DNA of 64,000 nt from Thiosocius sp963808165. GTDB lineage: Bacteria; Pseudomonadota; Gammaproteobacteria; Chromatiales; Chromatiaceae. This document shows positions 9,200-17,831 of this stretch, piece after piece. How positions within the stretch are numbered: position 1 is the stretch's first letter; every line of letters begins with the position of its first letter. The stretch spans positions 1 through 64,000 of the forward strand of contig CAWEET010000010.1 in assembly GCA_963808165.1 (NCBI GenBank). Direction: 5' to 3'. The translations under genes were made by a program, and so were the position numbers. The notes beneath the pieces were generated by a model. It was not told the origin of the DNA. It did not search any database and worked only from the letters and a program-made list of their open reading frames with translations.

Positions 9200-10924
9200 C
9201 TATTCGGCAGTCGATGGCCGGTAGAGTTCCCTAAGTCGTTGTTTTTCTTCTTCCGTAAGGGGCGCGTGGCGGCTCTTGGCCAATAATTCCTCACGTTCTG
9301 AACGCAGCTGCTCCGAGGCCAGCGTACGTAGGGTGCCGAGGAACTGCTCTGCGGCGTCGTCCAGAATACCGAGGCCGAGCACCGCGAGCCTTGCCAGTTG
9401 CTTGCGGGTTGCGGGGTCCTCCCAGTGCTCGACCAGACCTGCGCTGTGGATGCCCGGCTGTTCGCGCGCAACCGCGATGAGCCCCTGCAGCAGTGGAATT
9501 CCGGGCGAATCGAGCCGTTCCCAGCCCCCCGGCAGGTCCAACTGGGCCAATTCGGGGTGCTGGACGAGCAGTGCGACCGCGCGCCTGACCGGGGGGATGC
9601 TGCCCTGCGGTCGCCGCACGCGTGGCCGGTCCCGGGGGGCGTTGGCGCCAACCGACGCTGCGGCCGGTCGATCCAAACCGATGCGCTCATAAAGCGCCTG
9701 ATACATCATGTCCCGAAACATTCCTTGGGGCAGCCGGTTGAGCAACGGTCTGGCCATCTCGCCGAGCCGCGCGCGCCCGTCTAGGCTGTGCATGTCGACC
9801 TGGGTGGCGAGCTTTTCGAACAGGAACTCGGAAAGCGGCAGCGCCTGTTCGGCCAGATTCCGAAATGCCGTCGCCCCGGCCTGTCGCACCAGGCTGTCCG
9901 GGTCTTCTCCCTCGGGTAGAAAGAGGAAGCGCGCCTGGCGTCCATCGCGCATAAGTGGAAGCGCTGTTTCCAGTGCTCTCCAGGCTGCATCCCGGCCGGC
10001 ACGGTCGCCATCGAAGCAGAACGTGAGTTCGGGCGTCGCGCGGTACAGCTTGTCCAGGTGCTCGGGAGTGGTGGCGGTGCCCAGCGTGGCCACCGCGTTG
10101 CTGATGCCGAACTGCGCCAGTGCGACTACGTCCATGTAGCCTTCGACCACCAACAGGCGTTGTGGATGGGCCTGCGCCTGGCGCGCCTCGTAAAGGCCGT
10201 AGAGTTCGCGGCCCTTATGGAATACCGGGGTCTCCGGCGAGTTGAGGTACTTCGGCTTGCCGTCGCCGAGCAGCCGGCCGCCGAAACCCACCACCCGACC
10301 GCGGGTGTCGCGGATTGGGAACACGATGCGGTCGCGCAGGCGATCGTAGCGTTTGCCGTGCTGTTCAGTGATCAGGCCTGCCTCGCGCAGGAGCCGGATT
10401 GTCGAGTCATCGCTGCCCAGCGTGCGCAGTAGATTGTCCCAGCCGGGTGGTGCATATCCCAGGCCGAAGCTCGCCGCCACCTCCCCGGAGACGCCGCGCC
10501 CGCGCAGGTACTCGATCGCGCGCGGCGCTTCGGGATGCTGCCGGAGCTGCTGCGCGAAGAATCGGCTGGCCTTCTCCAGGGTATCGTAAAGGGGGCGATG
10601 GTCCGGGCCTTGCTCGAAGCTGGCCTCGCGCGGCACCTCCAGGCCCAGCGCCGATGCCAACTCCTCGACGGCCTCGGGAAAGCTCAGACGGTCGTACTCC
10701 ATCAGGAATCCCAGCGCGCTGCCGTGGGCCCCACAGCCGAAGCAGTGATAGAACTGCTTGGTCGGACTGACGGTGAAGGAGGGGGTTTTTTCGCTGTGGA
10801 AGGGGCAGCAGGCCTGAAACTCGCGGCCGGCCTTCTTCAGCGGAACGCGACGGCCGACGATCTCAACGATATCGGCCCGCGATAGCAACTCATCGATGAA
10901 ATGCTGGGGAATGGCGCCGGGCAT
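9200..10924 (-). CDS. dnaG: DNA primase
   Basis: Primase of 574 residues that makes RNA primers for the replisome. The N-terminal CHC2 zinc ribbon is visible (CCPFHSEKTPSF, then YHCFGCGAHG, residues about 39-66). The RNA-polymerase and Toprim core follows, with VVEGYMDVV and FCFDGDRAGRDAA supplying the acidic metal-binding residues (about 255-320). The C-terminal DnaB-binding helical domain covers the last 150 residues, with a charged end. It lies between yqeY and rpoD in the conserved macromolecular synthesis operon, starting with ATG at 10924. Confidence 0.97.
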   Translation of the reverse strand: MPGAIPQHFIDELLSRADIVEIVGRRVPLKKAGREFQACCPFHSEKTPSFTVSPTKQFYHCFGCGAHGSALGFLMEYDRLSFPEAVEELASALGLEVPREASFEQGPDHRPLYDTLEKASRFFAQQLRQHPEAPRAIEYLRGRGVSGEVAASFGLGYAPPGWDNLLRTLGSDDSTIRLLREAGLITEQHGKRYDRLRDRIVFPIRDTRGRVVGFGGRLLGDGKPKYLNSPETPVFHKGRELYGLYEARQAQAHPQRLLVVEGYMDVVALAQFGISNAVATLGTATTPEHLDKLYRATPELTFCFDGDRAGRDAAWRALETALPLMRDGRQARFLFLPEGEDPDSLVRQAGATAFRNLAEQALPLSEFLFEKLATQVDMHSLDGRARLGEMARPLLNRLPQGMFRDMMYQALYERIGLDRPAAASVGANAPRDRPRVRRPQGSIPPVRRAVALLVQHPELAQLDLPGGWERLDSPGIPLLQGLIAVAREQPGIHSAGLVEHWEDPATRKQLARLAVLGLGILDDAAEQFLGTLRTLASEQLRSEREELLAKSRHAPLTEEEKQRLRELYRPSTAE

Positions 10925-10958
10925 GCTGCAAGGCTAGCACGCTGCCGCAGTGCGGAGT

Positions 10959-11399
10959 TCAGCCCAGTTTCTGCTTGACCAGGCCGCTGACCATGCCGAC
11001 ATCGGCACGCCCCTGCACCTTTGGCTTCACGATCGCCATCACCTTGCCCATGTCGCGCATGGATTCGGCGCCGGTCTCGGCGATCGCCGCCTCGATGAGG
11101 CCGGCAATTTCCGCCTGCGATAGTTCTTCGGGCAGAAAATCCTGAATCACTGCGATCTCGGCAGCCTCCTGCTCAGCCAGGTCGCTGCGGCCGGCATCCG
11201 TGTACTGCTGGAGGGAATCGCGTCGCTGCTTGACCATCTTGTCGAGCACGGCGAGCACCTGGGCGTCGTCAAGCTCGATGCGCTCGTCGACCTCGCGCTG
11301 TTTGATCGCAGCCAGCATCAGGCGGATGACGCCCAGCCGAGCCTTGTCGCCGCCCTTCATGGCGGCCTTCATTGCATCGGTGATCTGCTGCTTGAGCAC
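10959..11399 (-). CDS. yqeY: YqeY/GatB-related protein
   Basis: A 146-residue protein of the YqeY family. It resembles the C-terminal tail domain of GatB, the amidotransferase subunit that contacts tRNA. Typical features are the start LKQQITDAMKAAMKGGDK, the RLGVIRLMLAAIKQREVDE helix and the ending GRADVGMVSGLVKQKLG. Free-standing copies very often sit between rpsU and dnaG, exactly as here (10 bases after rpsU, 34 before dnaG). The precise function of the family is uncertain; a tRNA-related role is inferred from the GatB likeness. Confidence 0.92.
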   Translation of the reverse strand: MLKQQITDAMKAAMKGGDKARLGVIRLMLAAIKQREVDERIELDDAQVLAVLDKMVKQRRDSLQQYTDAGRSDLAEQEAAEIAVIQDFLPEELSQAEIAGLIEAAIAETGAESMRDMGKVMAIVKPKVQGRADVGMVSGLVKQKLG

Positions 11400-11409
11400 G
11401 GGAGAGGGA

Positions 11410-11625
11410 TCAGTAAAGGCGCTCGAACCGGCGACTGTCGCGACCGGCCTTCTTTTGCCAACGCTTCACGGCCGCGGCGGCTTTGCGCTTGCGCTCCCAG
11501 GTGGGTTTTTCGTAAAACTCGCGACGACGGACCTCGGCCAGGACGCCGGCTTTTTCACATGAGCGCTTGAAACGGCGCATGGCCACTTCGAAGGGTTCGT
11601 TTTCTTTGACACGTACGTGCGGCAT
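11410..11625 (-). CDS. rpsU: 30S ribosomal protein S21
   Basis: A 71-residue basic protein, the usual length of S21 in gammaproteobacteria. It begins PHVRVKENEPFEVAMRRFKR, the conserved S21 start, and ends in an Arg/Lys-rich stretch including REFYEKPTWERKRK. S21 helps position mRNA on the 30S platform. It opens the rpsU-yqeY-dnaG-rpoD operon, with GAGGAAG just upstream of the ATG. Its promoter must lie in the 123-base gap shared with the divergent tsaD. Confidence 0.98.
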   Translation of the reverse strand: MPHVRVKENEPFEVAMRRFKRSCEKAGVLAEVRRREFYEKPTWERKRKAAAAVKRWQKKAGRDSRRFERLY

Positions 11626-11748
11626 TGCTTCCTCAATTCAGCAAACGGTTAAACTCGGGCCCAGTCGGCCTTGGTCGACGGGCCGGGAAGCCCGCAAAGG
11701 GGGCGAATCTTAATGCCTCGATTCTGAAAAAGCAAAGGTTTCAATGAG

Positions 11749-12783
11749 ATGAAAGTTCTGGGTATAGAGACATCCTGCGACGAAACCGGTGTGGCGGTAT
11801 ACGACAGCGAAAACGGCTTGCTGGGGCATGCGGTCTACAGTCAGGTCGCGCTGCACGCGGGTTACGGTGGCGTGGTGCCGGAACTGGCTTCGCGCGATCA
11901 TGTGCGCAAGCTGGCGCCGATGATTCGCGAGCTGCTGTGCGGCTCGGGTCTCGGCGCGGCGGATATCGACGGGGTGGCGTACACGGCCGGTCCGGGGCTC
12001 GCTGGTGCGCTGCTGGTCGGCGCCGCATTCGCGCGCAGCCTCGCCTGGGCCTGGCGCGTGCCGGCGCTCGGTATTCACCATATGGAAGGCCACCTGCTGG
12101 CCCCCATGCTCGAAGATGAGGTCCCGGATTTTCCGTTCGTCGCGCTGCTGGTTTCCGGTGGTCACACCCAGCTGGTGCGTGTCACGGCTGTCGGCGACTA
12201 CGAATTGCTCGGCGAGTCACTGGACGACGCGGCTGGCGAGGCCTTCGACAAGACCGCAAAGGTACTTGGCCTCGGCTATCCCGGCGGGCCGGCGTTGGCC
12301 GCGCTGGCGCAGCGCGGCGACCCTGGGCGGTTCGATTTCCCCCGGCCGATGACCGACCGTCCGGGACTCGATTTCAGTTTCTCCGGACTCAAGACCTTCG
12401 CCCTGACCAGGTTGCGCAAGGAAACCGAGCGAACCCCACCGGAACAGATCGCGCAGTTGCATGCCGACATTGCTCGCGCGTTCGAAGATGCCGTGGTCGA
12501 CACGCTGGCGATCAAGTGCCGGCGCGCAGTCGAGCAGACTGGCAGCCGGGCCCTGGTGATGGCCGGGGGGGTCAGCGCCAACCGCTCGTTGCGCAAGCGC
12601 GTCGACCGCCTGATGGGCAAACTGGGGGGCAGGGCCTATTATCCGCGCGCCGAACTCTGCACCGACAACGGCGCGATGATCGCTTATGCCGGTTGGCAGC
12701 GCCTGCGCGCCGGGCAGCACGAGGAGCTTGCGTTCGGTATTCGTCCGCGCTGGCCTATGCAGCAACTCGCCAGCGTGTCATAA
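11749..12783 (+). CDS. tsaD: tRNA N6-threonylcarbamoyladenosine transferase subunit
   Basis: TsaD (Gcp/YgjD) transfers the threonylcarbamoyl group to A37 of ANN-decoding tRNAs, working with TsaB and TsaE. The 344-residue length is typical. The start MKVLGIETSCDETGVAVYD is the family signature; the metal-binding histidines sit in HHMEGHLLAP; SGGHTQLV and the C-terminal CTDNGAMIAYAG motif of the ASKHA ATPase fold are present. It is divergent from rpsU, a common gammaproteobacterial arrangement. It converges on plsY and overlaps its last bases. Confidence 0.97.
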   Translation: MKVLGIETSCDETGVAVYDSENGLLGHAVYSQVALHAGYGGVVPELASRDHVRKLAPMIRELLCGSGLGAADIDGVAYTAGPGLAGALLVGAAFARSLAWAWRVPALGIHHMEGHLLAPMLEDEVPDFPFVALLVSGGHTQLVRVTAVGDYELLGESLDDAAGEAFDKTAKVLGLGYPGGPALAALAQRGDPGRFDFPRPMTDRPGLDFSFSGLKTFALTRLRKETERTPPEQIAQLHADIARAFEDAVVDTLAIKCRRAVEQTGSRALVMAGGVSANRSLRKRVDRLMGKLGGRAYYPRAELCTDNGAMIAYAGWQRLRAGQHEELAFGIRPRWPMQQLASVS

Positions 12784-13392
12784 ATCGGATGAGCCGGTCT
12801 TGTCCCCCGAGATCCGGCCCTCTTTGCCCTGCAGGATATTGCGGATGTTGCTGCGGTGGCGCCAGAAAAGCAGTAGCGTGATCAGGGTCTGCATCGTTAT
12901 CAACTCGCCGGACGGCCACACCAGCCAGATATAGAGCGGAGCCAGCAGCATCGATATCAGCGCGGCGAGTGAGGAGATGTTGCCGATCTTCGCCATCAAC
13001 AGCCAGGTCGCACCGACAGCGGCGCCGATGATCCAGTGCAGGCCGAACTGGATCCCGAGGGCTGTTGCAACGCCCTTGCCCCCTTTGAAGCCGAAGAACA
13101 CCGGATACAGGTGACCGAGGAAGGCGGCACCGCCGACCAGCGCGAACGTCAGCTCGCTGCGGTCGAGCAGGTGGCAGATGGCGACCGGAATCACACCCTT
13201 CAGAGTGTCGCCGAGCAGCGTGATGAGGGCCGCCTTCTTGCCGCCGATGCGCAGCACATTGGTCGCCCCCGGGTTGTTGGACCCCTCAGAGCGAGGATCC
13301 GGCAGGTCCATCAGGCGGCACACGATGACGGCGCTGGATACAGAACCGAGCAGGTAGGCGCCGAGTATCAGCGAGACGTCGATTAGGGTCAT
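12778..13392 (-). CDS. plsY: Glycerol-3-phosphate acyltransferase PlsY
   Basis: An integral membrane enzyme of 204 residues that acylates glycerol-3-phosphate from acyl-phosphate in the first step of phospholipid synthesis. Family motifs are visible: GSVSSAVIVCRL near the start, DPRSEGSNNPGATNVLR, and FGFKGGKGVATALG. There are about five hydrophobic segments. The C-terminus (KEGRISGDKTGSSDL) is hydrophilic. The start is taken at ATG 13392 (MTLIDVSLILGAYLLGS); an ORF extension further upstream has no homology. The 3' end overlaps convergent tsaD by six bases. Confidence 0.95.
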   Translation of the reverse strand: MTLIDVSLILGAYLLGSVSSAVIVCRLMDLPDPRSEGSNNPGATNVLRIGGKKAALITLLGDTLKGVIPVAICHLLDRSELTFALVGGAAFLGHLYPVFFGFKGGKGVATALGIQFGLHWIIGAAVGATWLLMAKIGNISSLAALISMLLAPLYIWLVWPSGELITMQTLITLLLFWRHRSNIRNILQGKEGRISGDKTGSSDL

Positions 13393-13494
13393 GGGGCATC
13401 CCTGGGTCAATCGGTTATTAGGCGACAGCCCCCAGGTCACGGTCAAGTTGGCTAACTGCTAATATCCGGGCAACTGGGAACAGGTGGAAGCGGC

Positions 13495-13851
13495 ATGGAT
13501 ATCGTATTTTTGCGGGACCTGCGCATCGATGCGGTCATCGGTATTTACGGTTGGGAGCGGCGTACGCGGCAGACCCTGATCTTCGACCTCGAGATGAGCG
13601 CGGACATTGCACGCGCCGCCGCCTCGGACGATATCCAGGACACTCTCAACTACAAGGCGGTCGCCAAGCGCTTGATTCAATTCGTCGGCGAGAGCGAGTT
13701 CCAGTTGGTCGAGACCCTGGCCGAGCGCTGTGCCGAGATCATCCGAAAGGAATACGGCGTCCGCTGGGTGCGGCTGAAACTCAATAAGAAGGGTGCGGTA
13801 CGCGGCGCCACGGATGTCGGCGTGATCATCGAGCGTGGGGAACCCTACTGA
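13495..13851 (+). CDS. folB: Dihydroneopterin aldolase
   Basis: FolB converts dihydroneopterin to 6-hydroxymethyl-dihydropterin in folate synthesis. The 118-residue size, the start MDIVFLRDLRIDAVIGIYGWER, split here by the family-conserved RLDAVIG-like strand, the YKAVAKR segment and the late ETLAERCAEII with the catalytic-region glutamate and lysine (LKLNKKGAVRGA) fit the family. Its stop overlaps the folK start as TGATG, so the two are translationally coupled and act in consecutive steps. Confidence 0.95.
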   Translation: MDIVFLRDLRIDAVIGIYGWERRTRQTLIFDLEMSADIARAAASDDIQDTLNYKAVAKRLIQFVGESEFQLVETLAERCAEIIRKEYGVRWVRLKLNKKGAVRGATDVGVIIERGEPY

Positions 13852-14372
13852 TGCCGCGCGTGTGGGTGAGCATCGGCAGCAACATCGAGCGCGAGAGGCA
13901 CACTCGTGCCGCACTCGACGACCTGCGTGCACTATTCGGCGATCTGATCGTTTCGCCGCTGTACGAAACCCATGCGGTCGGGTTCGAGGGCGATGCCTTT
14001 TACAACCTCGTCGTGGGTTTCGACACCGAGTTGGCGCCTTCGCGACTGCACCGGCTGATGCGTGAGATCGAGGACCGCAACGGACGGGAACGGGGCGGCG
14101 AGAAATTCGCCGCGCGAACGCTGGACCTGGACTTGCTGACCTACGGTGGCGCAGTGACCGACGAAGGCGGCAGACGGCTGCCACGTGACGAGATCCAGCG
14201 TTATGCCTTCGTCCTCGCGCCGTTGGCCGATGTCGCGGGTGATGAATTGCACCCACAGTTGGGCGAGACCTACCGAAGCCTGTGGGAAAAGTTCGCCCCG
14301 GGCGACGGGCAGGGCCTGCGCCGGCTGCAGGATCCGGCCTGGCTGAGGTCGGATAGCCGGGGGAGGCATTGA
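13851..14372 (+). CDS. folK: 2-amino-4-hydroxy-6-hydroxymethyldihydropteridine pyrophosphokinase
   Basis: HPPK, 173 residues, pyrophosphorylates 6-hydroxymethyl-dihydropterin, the step after FolB. It begins VWVSIGSNIERERH (family: SxGSNL), has the FYNLVVGFDT strand, and carries the metal-binding signature in RTLDLDLLTYGG (DLDLL). The conserved LPRDEIQRYAFVLAPLADVA segment follows. It overlaps folB upstream and the diguanylate-cyclase-like gene downstream (TTGA). Confidence 0.95.
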   Translation: MPRVWVSIGSNIERERHTRAALDDLRALFGDLIVSPLYETHAVGFEGDAFYNLVVGFDTELAPSRLHRLMREIEDRNGRERGGEKFAARTLDLDLLTYGGAVTDEGGRRLPRDEIQRYAFVLAPLADVAGDELHPQLGETYRSLWEKFAPGDGQGLRRLQDPAWLRSDSRGRH

Positions 14373-15805
14373 CTCCGCGCTCCGACAACCCCCAGCGGCG
14401 CTTGGAAACGTCCGGAGGTCAGCAGGCTGTCGTATTCCTGCTGTTCGTGGCCGGCTACTTCGTTCTGGGTATGGCGGGCCTGCAGATGCAGTCGGCCCAA
14501 GCTGGCGTCACGCCGGTCTGGCCGGCGTCCGGCTTTGCCTTCGCGATGGTCTACTGGTTCGGGTTGCGCCAGGCCATTGCGTTACTGCCGGCGATGCTGA
14601 TGCTCGGCTGGGTGCTGGGGTTGCCTGCGCAAGTGGCGGTCGCCGCCGCGCTAGGAAGTATGCTGGAGGTGGCACTTCCGGTCACATTGCTGCGTCGCCT
14701 GGATGTCGATCCAAGCCTGCGCCAACTGCGCGATGCACTGTTGTTCATCGTTCTTGGCGCGGTGATGGGTCCACTGTTCAGCGCCACAATCGGCAGCCTG
14801 GCCATGCACTGGTTCGGTGTCAGCAGCCTGGATCTACTTCGGCTTTGGCTGCTGTGGTGGCTTGGCAACAGCCTGGGGCTGTTCCTCGTCGGCGGTTTAG
14901 GCCTGGTGGCCGTGGCGGCACGAACGAGAGGGCTCAGGAGTCGCTCCGCGCTGAGTTTGCTGGCCGCCGCCTGCATCGTGGCACTCATCACCCTGGCAGG
15001 GCTGTTGCGAGTGCTGGACATCTCATCGCCGCTATTTGTGCTTCTCTTGCTTCCAGTATTCATCTTGGTCGCGCAGCGCGGCGACCAGATCGGCGTATTG
15101 TCAATCGGGGTCGTGGCGATGGCCGTGATGATGGGGTCGGCCTACTGGCTGCCGCCCGAGAGCCTGAGACAATCCGATCTGGGGATACTGTACCTCCATG
15201 TCAGCCTGCTCTGGGTTGTTGCTTTCACCGGCATGATGATCAGCAGTGCGCGCCAGGAGGTGCGGATGCGCGAGCAGGTTTCCTGGCTGGCGCATCACGA
15301 CCCTCTCACCCGTTTGCCTAATCGTCATGCTTTCATGGAAAGGCTCCAGGGCCTGTTATCCGAACCTGTTGCGGAGCGCGCCGGTCGCGTACTCATTTAC
15401 CTTGACCTGGACCGTTTCAAGGACCTCAATGACGCCGAAGGACATCAGGCCGGCGATCAGGTCATGCGCGATGTGTCGGTGCTGCTCGGCGAGGAAATCC
15501 GGGCCGGAGATCAGCTCGCCCGTCTCGGTGGCGATGGGTTTGGTGTGATCCTCGATGATTGTCGGCTGATCGATGCCTGTTCGATTTCGGAAAATATCCG
15601 CAGCGCCATCGAAGCCTACCGATACCAGGGGCGGCAGGGTACGCGTCGCGTCGAGGCCAGTGTTGGCCTGCTCGAGCTGACCCCGCAACACCTCGCAGCC
15701 GAAGGTGCCTTGCACGCTGCGCAAACTGCCTGCAACGAGGCGCAACGTGCCGGTGGCAACCGTGTGTGGGTGTATTCCGATGCGCAGTCGGTCGACGACC
15801 CGTAA
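14369..15805 (+). CDS. MASE1-type membrane sensor with GGDEF domain (degenerate signature)
   Basis: A 478-residue membrane protein. Residues 1-300 form eight or so hydrophobic helices with MASE1 features (PVWPASGFAFAMVYWFGLRQA, LRLWLLWWLGNSLGLFLV). After a short linker the GGDEF domain begins at HHDPLTRLPNRHAF, with YLDLDRFKDLND and the signature LARLGGDGFG. In active diguanylate cyclases the signature is GG(D/E)EF; here residues 387-391 read GGDGF, so the fourth position, normally Glu, is Gly. Catalysis may be lost or weak and a GTP-sensing or binding role is possible. The start is TTG 14369, overlapping the folK stop. The MASE1 ligand is unknown. Confidence 0.88.
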   Translation: MTPRSDNPQRRLETSGGQQAVVFLLFVAGYFVLGMAGLQMQSAQAGVTPVWPASGFAFAMVYWFGLRQAIALLPAMLMLGWVLGLPAQVAVAAALGSMLEVALPVTLLRRLDVDPSLRQLRDALLFIVLGAVMGPLFSATIGSLAMHWFGVSSLDLLRLWLLWWLGNSLGLFLVGGLGLVAVAARTRGLRSRSALSLLAAACIVALITLAGLLRVLDISSPLFVLLLLPVFILVAQRGDQIGVLSIGVVAMAVMMGSAYWLPPESLRQSDLGILYLHVSLLWVVAFTGMMISSARQEVRMREQVSWLAHHDPLTRLPNRHAFMERLQGLLSEPVAERAGRVLIYLDLDRFKDLNDAEGHQAGDQVMRDVSVLLGEEIRAGDQLARLGGDGFGVILDDCRLIDACSISENIRSAIEAYRYQGRQGTRRVEASVGLLELTPQHLAAEGALHAAQTACNEAQRAGGNRVWVYSDAQSVDDP

Positions 15806-15814
15806 AGCAGCGGC

Positions 15815-16567
15815 CTATTGCTGCACGCTCCGCCCGCCGTCGACGGCCAGGATCTGACCGGTAATGTAGTTCGGCCCTGTCACCATGAACATCACCGCCT
15901 TCGCGATTTGATCGGCATCCGCTGGCCTACCCATCGGGATGCGCTTGAGAATCTCCTGCTTGGCGGCCTCGGCGAGATAACCCTCGGGCCAAAGGGCAGC
16001 GCCGGGCGCGATGCCGTTGACACGTATCTCCGGCGCCAGATCCCGGGCAAGCGACTTGACCATCATCGCGTTGGCTGCCTTGGCCATGCAGTAGATCGGG
16101 TGATCGGCGTTCGGCCGTTCGGCGTGAATATCCACCATGTTGACGATGCAGCCGCGCCGTCTGCGCAATTCCGGAGCCGCCGCCTGCGCGAGGAAGAATG
16201 GGGCACGGGCGTTGCTGCCGATCAGGTCCTCCCAATGCCCGAGGGTCGCCTCGTGCAGCGGGGTCGGATAGTAGGCGGACGCATTGTTGATCAATACATC
16301 GAGCCTGTCGCCGAATCCCAGCGTGGCCTCGATCAGGTGCAGCCAGCTCGTCGGCTCGTTCAGGTCGGCCTGCGCGATTGCCGCCGACCCCGCGCGTAGG
16401 GACAGCAGTTCGTCGCGCAGCGACTCCGCTGGGGCAGCCGAACTCCGATAGTGGATGACCACCCGTGCTCCCGCGGCATGCAGATGACGAACGATGGTGG
16501 CTCCCAACCGGGCGGCGCCCCCGGTGACCAGCGCGGTCTTGCCCTGCAGGTGCTCAGATGTCTCCAA
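15815..16567 (-). CDS. folM: Pteridine reductase-like short-chain dehydrogenase
   Basis: A 250-residue SDR enzyme. NADPH-binding TGGAARLGATIVRHL at the N-terminus, NNAS at about residue 93, and the catalytic Tyr/Lys pair in HPIYCMAKAAN are seen. The usual catalytic Ser region reads VDIHAERP, as in pteridine reductases (FolM/PTR1), where Asp replaces Ser. FolM-type enzymes reduce dihydrofolate or dihydromonapterin. Its position convergent to the folB-folK genes supports pterin metabolism. The gene_symbol is by family resemblance. Confidence 0.85.
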   Translation of the reverse strand: METSEHLQGKTALVTGGAARLGATIVRHLHAAGARVVIHYRSSAAPAESLRDELLSLRAGSAAIAQADLNEPTSWLHLIEATLGFGDRLDVLINNASAYYPTPLHEATLGHWEDLIGSNARAPFFLAQAAAPELRRRRGCIVNMVDIHAERPNADHPIYCMAKAANAMMVKSLARDLAPEIRVNGIAPGAALWPEGYLAEAAKQEILKRIPMGRPADADQIAKAVMFMVTGPNYITGQILAVDGGRSVQQ

Positions 16568-16661
16568 GTGTTTTCCTCCGGTTGCTAGACTGTTCGGCGA
16601 AAGCCGACTATAGCAAGCGCGGTTTGGATTCCGTTAAACCTGTACCAGGGGGTCGACTCTG

Positions 16662-17831
16662 TTGGAATTGCCCGGTCTGACCGACTCAGAGGTGCAATTG
16701 CTGCGCGAGATGCGTGAGCACCTGGCAGGTGAAATACGGGCGGCGGACGGCGCGCTACCGTTCGACCGATTCATGGAGACTGCCCTGTATGCCCCGGGCC
16801 TCGGCTACTACGTGAACGGGCGGAGGAAGTTCGGTGAGGCCGGAGATTTCGTCACCGCGCCGGAATTGTCGCCGCTGTTCAGTCGCTGTGTGGCCCGTCA
16901 GGTTGGCCAGTGTCTGGGTCTTGTCGATGGCGACACTGTGCTTGAGGTCGGTGCGGGTTCGGGAAAGATGGCGGCCGACATGCTCGTTGAACTGGCGGCG
17001 CTGGACAGGCTGCCGCAGGAGTATCTGATCCTCGAACTGAGCCCCAGCCTACAACAGTTGCAGCGTGAAACGCTGGCGGCGCGCGCGCCGCAGTTGCTGC
17101 CCCGGGTTGCGTGGCTGCAAGACCTGCCCGAATCTGGGTTCCGTGGAGTCGTCGTCGGCAACGAACTGCTGGATGCGATGCCGGTGCAGCGCTTCCGGCG
17201 CTGGAGGGGCGGCTGGCAGGAGCTGTCGGTTGCCGGCGATGCGGACGGTATGCACGATCGCTGGACGGAGATCCGGAGTCCGGGGCTGGCGGGGGCGCTT
17301 GCCGCGCTGTGGCCCGACGATGCAGCCGTCGTGGAGGGTTACAGTTCGGAGCTGAACCTGCGCCTCGCGCCCTGGCTGCGGGCCGTGGCTGAACGCATGC
17401 AACGCGGCTATCTCTTACTTATCGACTATGGTTACAGCAGGGGCGAGTACTACCATCCGCAGCGTAGCCAGGGAACATTGATCTGTCATTTCCGACACCG
17501 CGCCCATGCCGATCCGTACTTGTTGCCGGGGTTGCAGGACATAACCGCGAATGTCGATTTCAGTGCACTGGCGACAGCCGCATCCGATGCTGGGTTCTCC
17601 TTGGCCGGCTTCACCACGCAGGCCCACTTCCTGATCGACAGTGGTCTGCAGGACCTGCTGGCGGAGTCCGATCCTTTAGACATCAAGCATCACTTGCAGT
17701 GCATGCAGGGGGTAAAGAAGCTGACCTTGCCCAGCGAAATGGGTGAGCGCTTCAAGGTCATGGCGCTGGCCAGAGATGCGCCGCCGGCATTGTCGGGGTT
17801 TCGTTCGAGGGATCTTCGTGGGCGGCTTTAG
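16662..17831 (+). CDS. MidA/NDUFAF7-family SAM-dependent methyltransferase
   Basis: A 389-residue class I methyltransferase of the DUF185 (MidA, NDUFAF7) family. Early family segments are LPFDRFMETALYAPGLGYY and GDFVTAPELSPLFSRC; the SAM-binding loop is VLEVGAGSGKMAADML; GNELLDAMPVQRFRR and LLIDYGYSRGEYYHPQR follow. In mitochondria the relative methylates an arginine of complex I subunit NDUFS2; bacterial members are assumed to be protein arginine methyltransferases, but this is not proven. The start is TTG at 16662; there is no nearer ATG before the homology begins. The next gene overlaps its end. Confidence 0.9.
   Translation: MELPGLTDSEVQLLREMREHLAGEIRAADGALPFDRFMETALYAPGLGYYVNGRRKFGEAGDFVTAPELSPLFSRCVARQVGQCLGLVDGDTVLEVGAGSGKMAADMLVELAALDRLPQEYLILELSPSLQQLQRETLAARAPQLLPRVAWLQDLPESGFRGVVVGNELLDAMPVQRFRRWRGGWQELSVAGDADGMHDRWTEIRSPGLAGALAALWPDDAAVVEGYSSELNLRLAPWLRAVAERMQRGYLLLIDYGYSRGEYYHPQRSQGTLICHFRHRAHADPYLLPGLQDITANVDFSALATAASDAGFSLAGFTTQAHFLIDSGLQDLLAESDPLDIKHHLQCMQGVKKLTLPSEMGERFKVMALARDAPPALSGFRSRDLRGRL

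Noticed and set aside
16594..16607. Small hairpin TCGGC-GAAA-GCCGA upstream of the MidA-type gene
   Set aside because: Only five base pairs; too short to set apart from chance in GC-rich DNA.
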